From: Moraxellaceae bacterium
GTDB lineage: Bacteria; Pseudomonadota; Gammaproteobacteria; Pseudomonadales; Moraxellaceae
Length of the DNA stretch: 64,000 bases
Direction: 5' to 3'
Assembly (NCBI GenBank): GCA_029237815.1
Contig: JAQZBP010000005.1
Coordinates: 124,001-188,000 of the forward strand
Shown: in pieces, positions 1 through 15,237 of the stretch
How positions within the stretch are numbered: position 1 is the first letter of the stretch
Layout: each line of letters starts with the position of its first letter
Notes under the pieces: generated by a model
The model's input: only the letters and a program-made list of their open reading frames with translations
Database searches by the model: none
Told to the model about the DNA's origin: nothing
Translations under genes and position numbers: made by a program

Positions 1-1707
1 GGCAAAAGTGTGGCATCGACCGGTGCCACTGCAGCCGCTCCCGCCGACCTGGCCAAGTCGGCCGGCCAGGCCGCGCTGGTCAAGAGCGTCCAGAATGTCG
101 ATTTCCGCCGCGGCGAGCAGGGCGACGGTCAGGTGCTCGTTGATCTGTCCACGGGCTCCATCGCGGTTGACGTGCAGCAGCAGGGCAGCAAGATCGTGGC
201 GCGCTTCATCGGCGCCAAGCTGCCGGAAAATCTGCGTCGCCGCCTTGATGTGACGGATTTCGCGACGCCGGTGAAGCTTATTGATGCATACAGCGAAGCT
301 GGAACCGCCGTGATGGTGATCCAGCCGCAGGGCGAGTTTGAATACCTGGCCTACCAGACGGACAACAAGCTCACCATCAGCGTCAAGCCGGTCACCAAGG
401 ACGACAAGCGCCGCAAGCAGGACTTTGCCTACTCCGGTGAGAAACTGTCGCTGAATTTCCAGGACATCGAAGTCCGCTCCGTGCTCCAGCTGATCGCCGA
501 CTTCACTTCACTCAACCTCGTTGCCAGTGACTCCGTCACCGGCAAGATCACCCTGCGCCTGCAGAACGTGCCCTGGGACCAGGCCCTGGACCTGATCCTG
601 AAGACCAAGGGCCTGGACAAGCGCACCATCGGCAATGTGATGCTGGTGGCACCGGCGGATGAAATCGCCCAGCGCGAGCGTCTGGAAATGGAAAGCAACA
701 CGCAAACCGAGAAGCTGTCGCCGCTGCGCTCCGAGTTCATCCAGATCAACTACGCCAAGGCCGCCGACATCATGGCCCTGATCAGCGGCAAGAACAAACT
801 GTTGAGCGACCGTGGCAACGCGTCCGTGGATCCGCGCACCAACATGCTGATCGTGGTGGATACCGCCAAGCAGATCGAAGCGATCCGTGATGTGATCACG
901 CGTCTCGACGTGCCGGTACGCCAGGTGATGATCGAGGCTCGCATCGTGCTTGCGTCCACCGGCTACTCGAAAGACCTCGGCGTGAAGTGGGGCCTCTTCG
1001 GCTGGAAGGGTGTTAACTCCGGAGCGGGCACCGTCATCGGCGGCGGCTCGCGCACCACCATCACCGATATCTGGGATGGTTTCGGCGAGGATGAGATCAC
1101 CATTACGCAGCCCGACGACCTCATGGTGGACCTGGGTGTCGACAAGGGTGGCGCCAGCAGTATCGCCGTCGGCTTCCTGGACAATGACATTGGCCTGCTC
1201 GACCTGGAGCTGTCTGCCCTGCAGTCTGACGGCAATGCCGAGATCGTCTCAACGCCGAAGGTGCTGACCGCGGACAAGCAGAAGGCACGCATTTCCTCGG
1301 GCCAGCAGATTCCTTACCAGACCTCGAGTGCCACTTCCGGCACGAACATCCAGTTCGCCAACGCCGAACTGAGCCTGGAGGTGACCCCGAGCATTACGCC
1401 GGACGGCCGCATCAACATGGATCTGCTGGTCAACAACGACAGCCCGGGTGACACCGTCGCCAACGGTAACCGCGCCATCAATACGAACCGTGTGTCCACC
1501 AGCGTCCGTGTCGACGATGGCCAGACGGTGGTGCTGGGCGGTATCTTCCAGTCCAACGTTTCGAAGGCGGTCACCAAGACTCCGCTGCTGGGCGACATCC
1601 CATACCTGGGTCGTCTGTTCCGCCGCGAGTCCGTGGTCAATAACAAGGCCGAGCTGCTGATCTTCATCACGCCGCGCCTGGTTGCCGACGCTCTCGCCGC
1701 CAAGTAA
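1..1707 (+). CDS. pilQ: Type IV pilus secretin PilQ, C-terminal part (cut by window start)
   Basis: Outer-membrane secretin that forms the pore through which type IV pili leave the cell. The reading frame is open from base 1, so the signal peptide and the first N-terminal region lie outside the window. In order the visible part shows an AMIN-type beta domain (roughly residues 20-130), a secretin/TonB short N-terminal domain ([16 protein letters not shown]), an N1 domain ([19 protein letters not shown]) and the secretin barrel. The barrel ends with the typical VVLGGIF and [15 protein letters not shown] motifs and a [10 protein letters not shown] strand. pilM-pilP are expected just upstream. 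aroK follows after 20 bases, the usual gammaproteobacterial order. Identification is secure from the order of domains and the C-terminal secretin signature. Confidence 0.96.
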   Translation, partial: GKSVASTGATAAAPADLAKSAGQAALVKSVQNVDFRRGEQGDGQVLVDLSTGSIAVDVQQQGSKIVARFIGAKLPENLRRRLDVTDFATPVKLIDAYSEAGTAVMVIQPQGEFEYLAYQTDNKLTISVKPVTKDDKRRKQDFAYSGEKLSLNFQDIEVRSVLQLIADFTSLNLVASDSVTGKITLRLQNVPWDQALDLILKTKGLDKRTIGNVMLVAPADEIAQRERLEMESNTQTEKLSPLRSEFIQINYAKAADIMALISGKNKLLSDRGNASVDPRTNMLIVVDTAKQIEAIRDVITRLDVPVRQVMIEARIVLASTGYSKDLGVKWGLFGWKGVNSGAGTVIGGGSRTTITDIWDGFGEDEITITQPDDLMVDLGVDKGGASSIAVGFLDNDIGLLDLELSALQSDGNAEIVSTPKVLTADKQKARISSGQQIPYQTSSATSGTNIQFANAELSLEVTPSITPDGRINMDLLVNNDSPGDTVANGNRAINTNRVSTSVRVDDGQTVVLGGIFQSNVSKAVTKTPLLGDIPYLGRLFRRESVVNNKAELLIFITPRLVADALAAK

Positions 1708-1727
1708 TCCGTGAGAATTGCCGCGTC

Positions 1728-2261
1728 GTGAAGAAGTACCGTGGCAATGTCTATCTGGTCGGGCCGATGGGGGCGGGCAAAACCACCATCGGCCGCCAGC
1801 TTTCCGAACTCCTGAAAATGGAGTTCGTCGATTCCGACCATGAAATCGAGGCCCGCACGGGCGCCAACATTCCCTGGATATTCGATGTCGAGGGGGAAGA
1901 GGGATTTCGTGCGCGTGAAGAAGCGGTTATCGATGACCTCACGCAGCGCCAGGGCATCGTCCTCGCCACAGGCGGCGGCGTGGTGATGCGCGAGGCCAAT
2001 CGTCGCCACTTGCATGAGCGTGGCGTGGTCGTCTATCTGCTCACTCCGGTCAGCATCCAGCTCGAGCGCACTGCTCGAGATCGTAACCGGCCGCTGCTAC
2101 GGACCCCTGATCCGCGGCAGCGCCTGACCGAGCTGATGGCGTTGCGCGACCCCCTCTATCGCGAGGCCGCCCATGTGGTGATGCCCACCACCGGCGGATC
2201 CGCCCGCGAAGTTGCCCTGAAAATCGTTCATGCGCTGGCCGACCGGGAGGCGCTAGAATAG
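1728..2261 (+). CDS. aroK: Shikimate kinase AroK
   Basis: Cytoplasmic enzyme that phosphorylates shikimate with ATP, the fifth step of chorismate synthesis. At 177 residues it has the normal family length. The P-loop [12 protein letters not shown] is at residues 12-23, the shikimate-binding DSDHEIE segment follows near residue 36, and GGGVV is near residue 83. The start is a GTG, and the other nearby GTG at 1711 runs into a stop after six codons. It sits between pilQ and aroB, the classic pilQ-aroK-aroB arrangement, so it is likely cotranscribed with aroB. Confidence 0.96.
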   Translation: MKKYRGNVYLVGPMGAGKTTIGRQLSELLKMEFVDSDHEIEARTGANIPWIFDVEGEEGFRAREEAVIDDLTQRQGIVLATGGGVVMREANRRHLHERGVVVYLLTPVSIQLERTARDRNRPLLRTPDPRQRLTELMALRDPLYREAAHVVMPTTGGSAREVALKIVHALADREALE

Positions 2262-2294
2262 CGCCCCTGATCTGTCCGGCTGCCTGTCACCTTA

Positions 2295-3386
2295 ATGCAA
2301 ACCCTTCACGTCTCCCTTGGCGAGCGCTCCTATCCCATCCATATCGGGTCCGGCCTGTTGTCGCGGCCGGAGCTGCTTGCTGCCAGCCTCAAGGGGCGCC
2401 AGGTGCTCGTGGTCAGCAATTCAACGGTCGCTCCGCTTTATATGGACAGGCTCCTGTCCCTGCTGCCGGACCGGCTGGTTGCGCAATGCATCCTGCCGGA
2501 TGGCGAGCAATACAAGGATCTCGCCCATTTGGATGCTGTCTTCACCGAACTCCTGCGCAATCGCTTCAATCGGGACTGCACGCTCATTGCCCTCGGTGGC
2601 GGCGTGGTCGGGGACATGACCGGCTTCGCGGCGGCGGCCTACCAGCGCGGTGTCGATTTCATCCAGATACCCACCACGCTGCTGGCCCAGGTGGACTCAT
2701 CGGTGGGCGGCAAGACTGGCGTGAATCATCCCCTCGGCAAGAACATGATTGGCGCGTTCAAGCAGCCCAATGCCGTCCTGATCGATACCGATGTGCTGGG
2801 GACGCTTCCCGATCGTGAGCTTCGCGCTGGCCTGGCGGAGGTGATCAAGTACGGCCTCATTCGCGACCTGCCCTTTCTGGAGTGGCTCGAGGCCCGCATG
2901 GACGACCTGCTGGCGCGCAAGCCTGAGGCCCTTGCCGAGGCAATCAGGCGCTCCTGTGAAAACAAGGCCGCGGTGGTGGCGGCCGATGAGCTCGAAGTGG
3001 CGGACCTGCGCGCCCTGCTGAATCTCGGGCATACCTTTGGCCATGCGATCGAGACCGGTATGGGGTACGGCGAATGGCTTCATGGTGAGGCAGTCGCCAC
3101 CGGCATGCTGATGGCTGCCGACCTGTCCATGCGAATGGGCTGGCTGGATACCGCCGATGTCGCCCGTGTCCGGCGTATCCTGGTGCAGGCGGAGTTGCCG
3201 GTGGCGCCGCCCGCGATTTCCGTGGACGAGTTCCTGGGACATATGGCGGTGGACAAGAAGGTTAAGGATGGCCAGTTGCGTCTCGTGCTGTTGCGCGGAT
3301 TGGGCAATGCGGTAGTGAGTCCTGCGCCGGATGGCCTGCTGCGGGAAACGCTGGCGATTGGCGCACGCCTGGGGCTGACAGCGTGA
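2295..3386 (+). CDS. aroB: 3-dehydroquinate synthase AroB
   Basis: Converts DAHP to 3-dehydroquinate, the second step of the shikimate pathway, using NAD and a divalent metal. The protein has 363 residues, the normal length. The NAD-binding [14 protein letters not shown] runs from residue 101, the phosphate-binding [16 protein letters not shown] from about residue 135, and the three metal ligands are visible as E182 (AEVIKYG), H246 ([10 protein letters not shown]) and H263 (HGEAVATGM). The ATG start follows the aroK stop by 33 bases. The end overlaps the next gene as GTGA, which implies translational coupling. Confidence 0.97.
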   Translation: MQTLHVSLGERSYPIHIGSGLLSRPELLAASLKGRQVLVVSNSTVAPLYMDRLLSLLPDRLVAQCILPDGEQYKDLAHLDAVFTELLRNRFNRDCTLIALGGGVVGDMTGFAAAAYQRGVDFIQIPTTLLAQVDSSVGGKTGVNHPLGKNMIGAFKQPNAVLIDTDVLGTLPDRELRAGLAEVIKYGLIRDLPFLEWLEARMDDLLARKPEALAEAIRRSCENKAAVVAADELEVADLRALLNLGHTFGHAIETGMGYGEWLHGEAVATGMLMAADLSMRMGWLDTADVARVRRILVQAELPVAPPAISVDEFLGHMAVDKKVKDGQLRLVLLRGLGNAVVSPAPDGLLRETLAIGARLGLTA

Positions 3387-3973
3387 AGTGGCGTGCCGGG
3401 TGGCCCTATCTGGCTGCGGGGACAGGCTGCGCAGTGCTGCTTTTGGTGGTCGTTGCAGTGATAGCGCTCAAGGACCGGCGGGAGACTGAGCCCCTGCCGC
3501 TGCCGTTGGGCGAGCCGCAGAGCGTGGCTGTCTTTCCTGCCGACTTTGGACGTCTTGACGAGCTTGTTCCTTCGGCCGGAGGCGTGGCGCCGATTCCAGT
3601 GGATGTGGTACCGGTGGAGCATGCTCCCGAGTTCCAGGAGGCGGCATGGATTAATGCCCAAGACCCTGCAGTGTTCACTCTGCAGGTACTTGCCGCGAGA
3701 GACGAAGAGGTTGTGAAGCGGTTTCTGGCGGCGCGCGAGGACCGGGCGGACTTTGTCTATTTCATCTATCCTCAGCAGGATGGAGTCTGGTTTGTGCTGA
3801 CCACTGGCCGGTATGCGACGCATGAGCTTGCGGCCAGCGTCGCTGAGGGCAAGGACTTCGGCAGTCTGTCGACACGAGCTTTTCCCCGCCGCATGAGCGT
3901 CTACCAGGAGGCCTTGCGAGTGGTTCCGCCGGCCCCTGAATCCTCGTCCGGGGCAACGTCCACGGCACCCTGA
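3383..3973 (+). CDS. DamX-like membrane protein with C-terminal SPOR domain
   Basis: A 196-residue bitopic inner-membrane protein. A short cytoplasmic start is followed by one membrane helix (about residues 10-30, [16 protein letters not shown]), a low-complexity linker, and a C-terminal SPOR-like domain (about residues 92-165) that starts [18 protein letters not shown] and contains [20 protein letters not shown] domains bind denuded septal peptidoglycan, and the damX gene after aroB in other gammaproteobacteria has this position and layout. It is shorter than E. coli DamX (about 430 residues). The GTG start overlaps the aroB stop. The domain call is by pattern and position. The name is an inference from synteny. 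Confidence 0.75.
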   Translation: MKWRAGWPYLAAGTGCAVLLLVVVAVIALKDRRETEPLPLPLGEPQSVAVFPADFGRLDELVPSAGGVAPIPVDVVPVEHAPEFQEAAWINAQDPAVFTLQVLAARDEEVVKRFLAAREDRADFVYFIYPQQDGVWFVLTTGRYATHELAASVAEGKDFGSLSTRAFPRRMSVYQEALRVVPPAPESSSGATSTAP

Positions 3974-4013
3974 GACGGCCGAAAATCCCCGCGAATCGCT
4001 TGGGCTTCTATAA

Positions 4014-4042
4014 TTGAGCCCCCAACCATTTGCCTATAGAAT
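4014..4042 (+). promoter_or_regulatory. Candidate sigma-70 promoter for gltBD
   Basis: In the 146-base gap before gltB, TTGAGC (4014-4019) and TAGAAT (4037-4042) are separated by 17 bases, a plausible -35/-10 pair. A nearby consensus TTGACA (4066-4071) lacks a good -10 at normal spacing, and a TATAAT (4009-4014) lacks a -35. The choice among these is uncertain. Confidence 0.35.
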
Positions 4043-4119
4043 GTGCGTCCCTTTTTGCCTGCGCTTTGACACAGCTTGCGGGCATTTCCGTAAACCTTTG
4101 TTTTTAAAGGTAAATCCTG

Positions 4120-8586
<4,467 letters not shown>

Positions 8587-8607
8587 GGGCTGCAACAGAT
8601 AACGTGA

Positions 8608-10083
<1,476 letters not shown>

Positions 10084-10106
10084 GGCCCGGTTTATTCCGC
10101 TGTCGT

Positions 10107-10136
10107 GAAAAAGCCCGCTTGCAGCGGGCTTTTTTC
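10107..10136 (+). terminator. Intrinsic terminator after gltD
   Basis: The hairpin arms AAGCCCGCT and AGCGGGCTT flank a 3-base loop and are followed by a run of T. It ends the gltBD unit and shows that an open frame running on from 10080 is not the true start of the next gene. Confidence 0.92.
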
Positions 10137-10199
10137 TTGCGGCAAAGTGGGCGGGTTTCTGCCATCAGACGCGGCCCGTGCCGGAAAAGGAGTGGAGTG

Positions 10200-11114
10200 A
10201 TGCAGGGTATTGCGAGAGGGCTGGCAATTGTATTGCTGCCCCTGGTGCTGGGGGGCTGCGCCAATGGCCTTTTCTATTACCCGGATCGCAAGGATTATGA
10301 GGCACAGATCGGCTATTCGATTCCCCATGAGGATGTGTGGATCGCCACCACCGACAATCTACGCCTGCATGGCTGGTTCCTGAAGGCGCAGGGGGCGTCG
10401 AAGGGAACAGTCGTGTTCCTGCATGGCAACGCGCAGAACCTGACCTCGCACGTGCTCTATGTGAGCTGGCTGCCGGAGGCGGGCTACAACGTCCTGATCG
10501 TGGATTATCGTGGCTATGGCATGTCCCTGGGCGAGCCTACGCGCCGCGGCGTCTATGACGACGCGCGTGCCGCCTGGCACTACGCGCGGACGCGCAAGGA
10601 CGTGGATCCGGAGCGCCTGATCCTGTTCGGTCAGAGCCTGGGAGGCGCCACTGCGCTGGCGCTGGCCGGCCGGGAGGAGTTGCCCGGTTTGCGCGCAGTC
10701 GTCGCAGATTCCGCCTTCAGCAGTTACGGCAGCATTGGCCGCGAGAAGATCCTGCAGATTCCCGTGCTGGGCTACCTGCTCTGGCCGTTCAGTCCGCTGA
10801 TCGTGAGTAGTGAGCTGAGCGCGACGCCGGTCGTGCGGAAAATCGCACCAGTACCTCTGCTGCTCATCCATGGCGACCAGGATACGGTCGTGCCGTATTC
10901 GCACAGCCAGCGGCTCTACGAGAAGGCGGAAGCGCCCAAACTGCTGTGGACGCTGTCTGGTGGGCAACACACCGAGGCTTTCGCACGCTTTCGGCCGACT
11001 GCGGCGCCACGCCTCCTCAAATTCTTCGAGTACGCATTGGGCGGAAATTCCGCGCACCTCGATCCCGAGGATCAGGCGGCGCTGACAGCCGCCCCTACGA
11101 CCTCAGCCCGCTAG
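10200..11114 (+). CDS. Alpha/beta-hydrolase lipoprotein
   Basis: A 304-residue predicted lipoprotein with a serine hydrolase fold (serine aminopeptidase / BEM46-like family). The ATG at 10200 was chosen because it follows an AAGGAG-type ribosome site and places a signal peptide with lipobox LGGC (C20) at the N-terminus. The catalytic triad is visible: S146 in GQSLGGA, D228 in HGDQDTVVP and H257 in GGQHTEAF, with HGNAQN forming the oxyanion region. The substrate is unknown. It lies between gltD and hemE, which are usually adjacent in pseudomonads, so it looks like an insertion there. Its 3' end overlaps the convergent exporter gene by 12 bases. Confidence 0.85.
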   Translation: MQGIARGLAIVLLPLVLGGCANGLFYYPDRKDYEAQIGYSIPHEDVWIATTDNLRLHGWFLKAQGASKGTVVFLHGNAQNLTSHVLYVSWLPEAGYNVLIVDYRGYGMSLGEPTRRGVYDDARAAWHYARTRKDVDPERLILFGQSLGGATALALAGREELPGLRAVVADSAFSSYGSIGREKILQIPVLGYLLWPFSPLIVSSELSATPVVRKIAPVPLLLIHGDQDTVVPYSHSQRLYEKAEAPKLLWTLSGGQHTEAFARFRPTAAPRLLKFFEYALGGNSAHLDPEDQAALTAAPTTSAR

Positions 11115-12077
11115 GGCCTTCCAGAGGTTGAAGCTGCTGATCGTGCTGATCAGTACGCCGACCATGATCAGAAGGGTACGCGCCTGCAGGTGCTGGCAGA
11201 GCCAGGCGGCGAACGGCGCGGCAAAGAGGCCGCCGACCACAAGCCCTGCAATCACTTCCCAATAGGTGAAGCCGATCAGGAAGGCAAAAGACACGCCGCC
11301 GGCGATCGAAAGGAAGAACTCCGCGGCATTGACCGAGCCGATGGTCGTGCGCGGATCGTGTCCGGTGCCGATCAGGGAGGTAGTCACCACGGGTCCCCAG
11401 CCGCCGCCGCCCACCGAATCCACAAACCCTCCGGTCAGGGCCAGTGCCGCAATGTGCTTGGGTGGCTCCTTGCGGCGCTTGATGGTGCGGAAGGCCTTGC
11501 TCAGCACATACAGGCCCATGAACACGAGATACGCCGAAATCCACGGTTTGATGGCCTTGCCGTCGATGCTGGTGATCACGAACGCCCCGAGCAGCACGCC
11601 GATGATCCCGGGGATGAGCAGTCGCTTGAACAAGGCCTTGTCCACGTTGCCGAAGCGCCAGTGCGACAGGCCGGAAAAGCCGGTGGTGAAGATCTCGGCC
11701 ATGTGTACGGAGGCCGAGGCGGCCGCGGGCGGCACGCCGGTACTGAGCAGGAATGTCGTGGCGGTGATGCCGTAGGCCATGCCGAGCGCACCATCGACCA
11801 CCTGGGCGAAGAGGCCGACCGCCGCCGCGAGCCAGAAGGCCTCCTGACCCAGGCTGTGCGCCACCTGGTCCACCACCGGCTGCCAGCCGGCAGGCAGCAG
11901 GGCGTGCCCGATGCCGTAGGTGGCCAGGGCGAGGAGCGGCAGGCCGACCAGCAGAATCAGGTCGCGGCGGAAGGGGTGGGCGCCCGGATGGGTGACGCCG
12001 ACCTCCAGTGGAGGAATCCCCAGTTGTTCGTGTTCGGCGGCCTGGGTGGCGTCGAGGTCGAGGCGGCGTGGTTTCAT
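11103..12077 (-). CDS. TauE/SafE family anion exporter
   Basis: A 324-residue polytopic membrane protein of the TauE/SafE (DUF81) family, whose studied members move sulfite, organosulfonates or other organic anions. After a soluble N-terminal stretch of about 40 residues there are about eight membrane segments in two repeats. The glycine-rich repeat signatures DGALGMAYGITATTFLL and GGFVDSVGGGGWGPVVTTSL are characteristic. The substrate cannot be told from sequence. It runs opposite to its neighbours and overlaps the upstream hydrolase end to end, so it is probably a single-gene unit with a promoter in the 178-base gap before hemE. Confidence 0.85.
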   Translation of the reverse strand: MKPRRLDLDATQAAEHEQLGIPPLEVGVTHPGAHPFRRDLILLVGLPLLALATYGIGHALLPAGWQPVVDQVAHSLGQEAFWLAAAVGLFAQVVDGALGMAYGITATTFLLSTGVPPAAASASVHMAEIFTTGFSGLSHWRFGNVDKALFKRLLIPGIIGVLLGAFVITSIDGKAIKPWISAYLVFMGLYVLSKAFRTIKRRKEPPKHIAALALTGGFVDSVGGGGWGPVVTTSLIGTGHDPRTTIGSVNAAEFFLSIAGGVSFAFLIGFTYWEVIAGLVVGGLFAAPFAAWLCQHLQARTLLIMVGVLISTISSFNLWKALAG

Positions 12078-12255
12078 GGTGACTCCTGTGGGGCTGCCAC
12101 CGTATGCAAGCCAGGGTAAAAACAGAAATAGCGAAAAGGAATCGATCTAAAACCAATTGATATAAGTGCCTCTCCCTGCCGCATTGACCAGAGGAGGGGC
12201 GGTAACTTCTTGCGTGCGCCGCTACAATGCGCCCTTCGCTTTTCCGGACACCGCC

Positions 12256-13320
12256 ATGACTCCCCTCAAGAACGACCGCTTCCTTCGTGCCCTGCTGCGC
12301 CAGCCCGTGGATGTCACCCCGGTGTGGATGATGCGCCAGGCCGGCCGTTACCTGCCCGAGTACCGCGCCACGCGTGCGGAGGCGGGCGACTTCCTCGCCC
12401 TGTGCAAGAACCCCGAGCTTGCCTGTGAAGTGACGCTGCAGCCCTTGCGCCGCTATGCGCTCGACGCCGCCATCCTCTTCTCGGACATCCTCACGATTCC
12501 GGATGCCATGGGCCTCGGGCTGTATTTCGAGGCCGGCGAGGGGCCGCGCTTCCACAAGACGGTGCGCACCGAGGCCGATATCGCCGCCTTGCCGGTGCCG
12601 GATTCCGCGCGCGATCTCGATTATGTGATGGCAGCGGTCAAGACCATCCGTGGCGCGCTGGCGGGCAGCGTGCCCCTGATCGGTTTCTCCGGCAGCCCAT
12701 GGACCCTGGCGACCTATATGGTCGAGGGGGGCTCCTCGCGTGATTTCCACAACATCAAGCGCATGGTCTACGACACGCCGGAGCTCGCCCATGCCCTGCT
12801 CGACAAGATCGCGCTGTCCGTCATCGACTACCTCAATGCGCAGATTCGCGCCGGTGCGCAGGCCGTGCAGATTTTCGACACCTGGGGTGGAGTGCTGCCC
12901 GGCCCGCACTACCGTGAGTTTTCGCTAGCCTACATGCAGAAGATCGTTGCCGGGCTGATCCGTGAGAACGAGGGCCGCCGCGTGCCGGTGATCCTCTTTA
13001 CCAAGGGCGGCGGGCAGTGGGTGGCCGACATCGCCGCGGCCGGCTGCGATGCGATGGGGCTGGACTGGACTGCGGACATCGGCGAGGTGCGCGCCCGGGT
13101 GGGCCACCAGGTCGCGCTGCAGGGCAATATGGACCCGAGCTTCCTGTTCGCGAGCCCGGCGAAAATCCGCGCGGAAGTGGCGCGCATCCTGGAGAGCTTC
13201 GGTCATGGCGACGGCCATGTGTTCAACCTTGGCCACGGCATCGACCAGAAAGTGGATCCAGCGAATGCCGGCGCCTTCATTGATGCGGTGCACGAGCTGT
13301 CGGCGCGTTATCACGCCTGA
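12256..13320 (+). CDS. hemE: Uroporphyrinogen decarboxylase HemE
   Basis: Removes four acetate carboxyl groups from uroporphyrinogen III to give coproporphyrinogen III in haem synthesis. Starting at the ATG at 12256 gives 354 residues, exactly the usual length, and begins [14 protein letters not shown]. The frame is open further upstream but with no family similarity. The signatures [16 protein letters not shown] and [17 protein letters not shown] are intact, as are the catalytic Asp in [14 protein letters not shown] and the C-terminal FNLGHGI. hemE near gltBD is a pseudomonad-type arrangement. A terminator follows. Confidence 0.97.
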   Translation: MTPLKNDRFLRALLRQPVDVTPVWMMRQAGRYLPEYRATRAEAGDFLALCKNPELACEVTLQPLRRYALDAAILFSDILTIPDAMGLGLYFEAGEGPRFHKTVRTEADIAALPVPDSARDLDYVMAAVKTIRGALAGSVPLIGFSGSPWTLATYMVEGGSSRDFHNIKRMVYDTPELAHALLDKIALSVIDYLNAQIRAGAQAVQIFDTWGGVLPGPHYREFSLAYMQKIVAGLIRENEGRRVPVILFTKGGGQWVADIAAAGCDAMGLDWTADIGEVRARVGHQVALQGNMDPSFLFASPAKIRAEVARILESFGHGDGHVFNLGHGIDQKVDPANAGAFIDAVHELSARYHA

Positions 13321-13360
13321 ACTCTGGGTCAATTTGCCTGCGGGCAATCGTCCTCCAATA

Positions 13361-13389
13361 AAAAGACCGGCGTAAGGCCGGTTTTTTTT
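13361..13389 (+). terminator. Intrinsic terminator after hemE
   Basis: ACCGGC and GCCGGT arms with a 5-base loop are followed by eight T, and an A-run precedes the stem. It closes hemE. Confidence 0.9.
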
Positions 13390-13426
13390 ATTGGGCTTGC
13401 ATCTGGCTGGCGCGGCGCCCCTGCGA

Positions 13427-13756
13427 TCAGCCGCCGTAAAGCAGCTCGTCCGTGGCGGCCGCCATGCGGACGTCGTTGGCGTGCAGCCCGCCGAGACGGG
13501 TGGTCCACCAGCTGACGGTGCAGTGGCCCCAGGCAAGGTGGATTTCCGGATGATGGTTTTCCGCCTCGGCGAGGCGGGCGATGCGCTCGGCGAGGGCGAG
13601 CGACTGCAGGAAATTGTCGGTGGGAAAGCGCTTTACCAGCCGCCAGATACCCTCATGGAGCTGCAGCTGCCAGCCCTGCAGGTGGCGCATCTCGGTGCGT
13701 GCTTCCGCCTCGAGCAGGGCGCGCGCATTGGGGGCTAGGGGCTGGCAGATGCTCAA
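13427..13756 (-). CDS. phhB: Pterin-4a-carbinolamine dehydratase
   Basis: A 109-residue cytoplasmic enzyme that dehydrates 4a-hydroxytetrahydropterin, recycling the cofactor of phenylalanine hydroxylase. The family core AENHHPEIHLAWGHCTVSW with the two active-site histidines, and the C-terminal GGLHANDVRMAAATDEL, are clear. The frame begins with TTG (13756). No ATG gives a full-length protein, since the first internal one would remove 22 residues. The start lies 6 bases after the upstream lipoprotein stop, so translation may be coupled. No phenylalanine hydroxylase gene is in the window. Confidence 0.88.
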   Translation of the reverse strand: MSICQPLAPNARALLEAEARTEMRHLQGWQLQLHEGIWRLVKRFPTDNFLQSLALAERIARLAEAENHHPEIHLAWGHCTVSWWTTRLGGLHANDVRMAAATDELLYGG

Positions 13757-13762
13757 GCGCGC

Positions 13763-14419
13763 TCAGCCGCAGCGACCAACGGCGGGGTCGTCGGAGCCCG
13801 GCTTCTGCTGGCGCAGCACGCCGGGAATCAGCATGTCCTGGCGCAGGCCGGAGAGGAGCGTCTTGAGGTTGTCGGGCTGGTAGGTGTCGACGCGATGCTG
13901 GAGCACGTACACCATGTCGCCGCGCGTGAAGACGAGGAAGCCATAGAAGTAGCGGGCGTTGGTGACGCCCTCGGGGAGCGCGCTGCGCTTCATCTTCATG
14001 CTGACCACGCTGAACATGGCATTGCCGCGACCGGTGTCCACGAACTCCTGCAGCAGGGGCTGCGTTTCGTCCAGGTTGGGCATTTCCGGCAGCACGTCGC
14101 GCAGGTAGTTGCTGAGCACCTGCTCGGCGATGGTGCGCTCGGACGCGAAGGTCGGCACGTCGGCCATGGGGTGCTGGCCGATCTTCAGGTAGTCGATGCG
14201 GAAGAAACGGTTGGTGGTGTCCCAGATGTTGAGGGAGCCGCCGTTGGCGTCGCATTGCTCGGTGAGCGACACCTTGCCGCGGAAAGCGGCGCTGTCGAGC
14301 GACAGCGAATAGGCGCGCGCGGGAGCGTGGTAAAGGCCGCTGTCGACATTGTCGGGCGCGCTGGCGCAGCCGGCGAGCAGCAGGGTGGACAGGGCGATAC
14401 CGGTAAGCTGACGACGCAT
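13763..14419 (-). CDS. Predicted lipoprotein of unknown function
   Basis: A 218-residue protein with a lipoprotein signal peptide (MRRQLTGIALSTLLLAGC, lipobox LAGC, C18). The ATG at 14419 follows a GAGGAG-type ribosome site. The mature part has no motif I recognise. Segments such as YFYGFLVFTRGDMVYVLQH suggest a compact alpha/beta domain that would sit in the periplasm on a lipid anchor. It is upstream of and probably cotranscribed with phhB, and divergent from a methyltransferase gene with a 160-base gap. Confidence 0.7.
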   Translation of the reverse strand: MRRQLTGIALSTLLLAGCASAPDNVDSGLYHAPARAYSLSLDSAAFRGKVSLTEQCDANGGSLNIWDTTNRFFRIDYLKIGQHPMADVPTFASERTIAEQVLSNYLRDVLPEMPNLDETQPLLQEFVDTGRGNAMFSVVSMKMKRSALPEGVTNARYFYGFLVFTRGDMVYVLQHRVDTYQPDNLKTLLSGLRQDMLIPGVLRQQKPGSDDPAVGRCG

Positions 14420-14579
14420 GTCACTCTCCTCGTGCGGGCCGGTTTTCTTGTTTTTGCCTCTGGCATGCTGGCCGCAGGCTGTCGATGATACCCGCCCGCC
14501 TGCCGGACTGAAACCGGCAAGGGCCGTCCTGAGAGGCCCTTTGTCCGCGGGGCCAGGACTGAAAGGGAGAGATGTCTGC

Positions 14580-15230
14580 ATGACCACGGATGCACGGGCG
14601 GGAGCCGCCGTCTACAACCGCGCCACGCTGCTGGCCTACGACTTCTGGGTGTTGGGCGTGTCCAACCGCTGGGCCTGGAACTGCCCGACTGCCGCGCTGC
14701 TCGCGCACTTCGACCGGCATGTCGGGCGGCGTCACCTGGATATCGGGGTCGGCACCGGCTACCTGCTGGATCACTGCCGGTTTCCGGCAGGGTCACCCGA
14801 AGTGGTGCTGGCTGACCTCAATCCGGCCAGCCTGGCTGCCGCGGCCTGGCGGCTCCGGCGTCTGCGGCCGGTCACCCACGAGGTCAATGTGCTGGAGCCG
14901 TTCAGGCTGCCCGGCGCGCCGTTCGATTCCGTCAGCATGAACTACCTGCTGCACTGCCTGCCGGGCACGCTCGCCGACAAGGCCCCCGCGATACGGCATG
15001 CCGCGGCGCATCTCCGCCCGGACGGTACGCTCTTCGGCGCCACCATCCTTGGGGAGGCGGCGCGCCACAACGCATTCGGCAGCCTGTTGATGCGGCTCTA
15101 CAACGCGCGCGGCATCTTCGGCAACCGCGAGGATACGGCGGAGGCCCTGCGTGAAGTGCTGGCGCGTGAGCTGCAGTCGGTGGAGGTGCGCGTCCTCGGC
15201 AAGGTCGCGCTGTTCTCGGGCCGGCGCTGA
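14580..15230 (+). CDS. Class I SAM-dependent methyltransferase
   Basis: A 216-residue soluble protein. The SAM-binding motif I is HLDIGVGTGYL (residues 52-62), the acidic end of strand two is D79 (VVLADLNP), and later strands fit a Rossmann-type methyltransferase. The N-terminal YNRATLLAYDFWVLGVSNR resembles small-molecule methyltransferases of the type 11/12 group. The ATG at 14580 has a GGGAG ribosome site, and an ATG twelve bases earlier stops after three codons. The substrate is unknown. It converges with the uup gene, with only 7 bases between stops. Confidence 0.85.
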   Translation: MTTDARAGAAVYNRATLLAYDFWVLGVSNRWAWNCPTAALLAHFDRHVGRRHLDIGVGTGYLLDHCRFPAGSPEVVLADLNPASLAAAAWRLRRLRPVTHEVNVLEPFRLPGAPFDSVSMNYLLHCLPGTLADKAPAIRHAAAHLRPDGTLFGATILGEAARHNAFGSLLMRLYNARGIFGNREDTAEALREVLARELQSVEVRVLGKVALFSGRR

Positions 15231-15237
15231 GCGCGGT

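Noticed and set aside
4066-4096. TTGACA before gltB as the main promoter
   Set aside because: No acceptable -10 lies 16-18 bases downstream, so the TTGAGC/TAGAAT pair was preferred.
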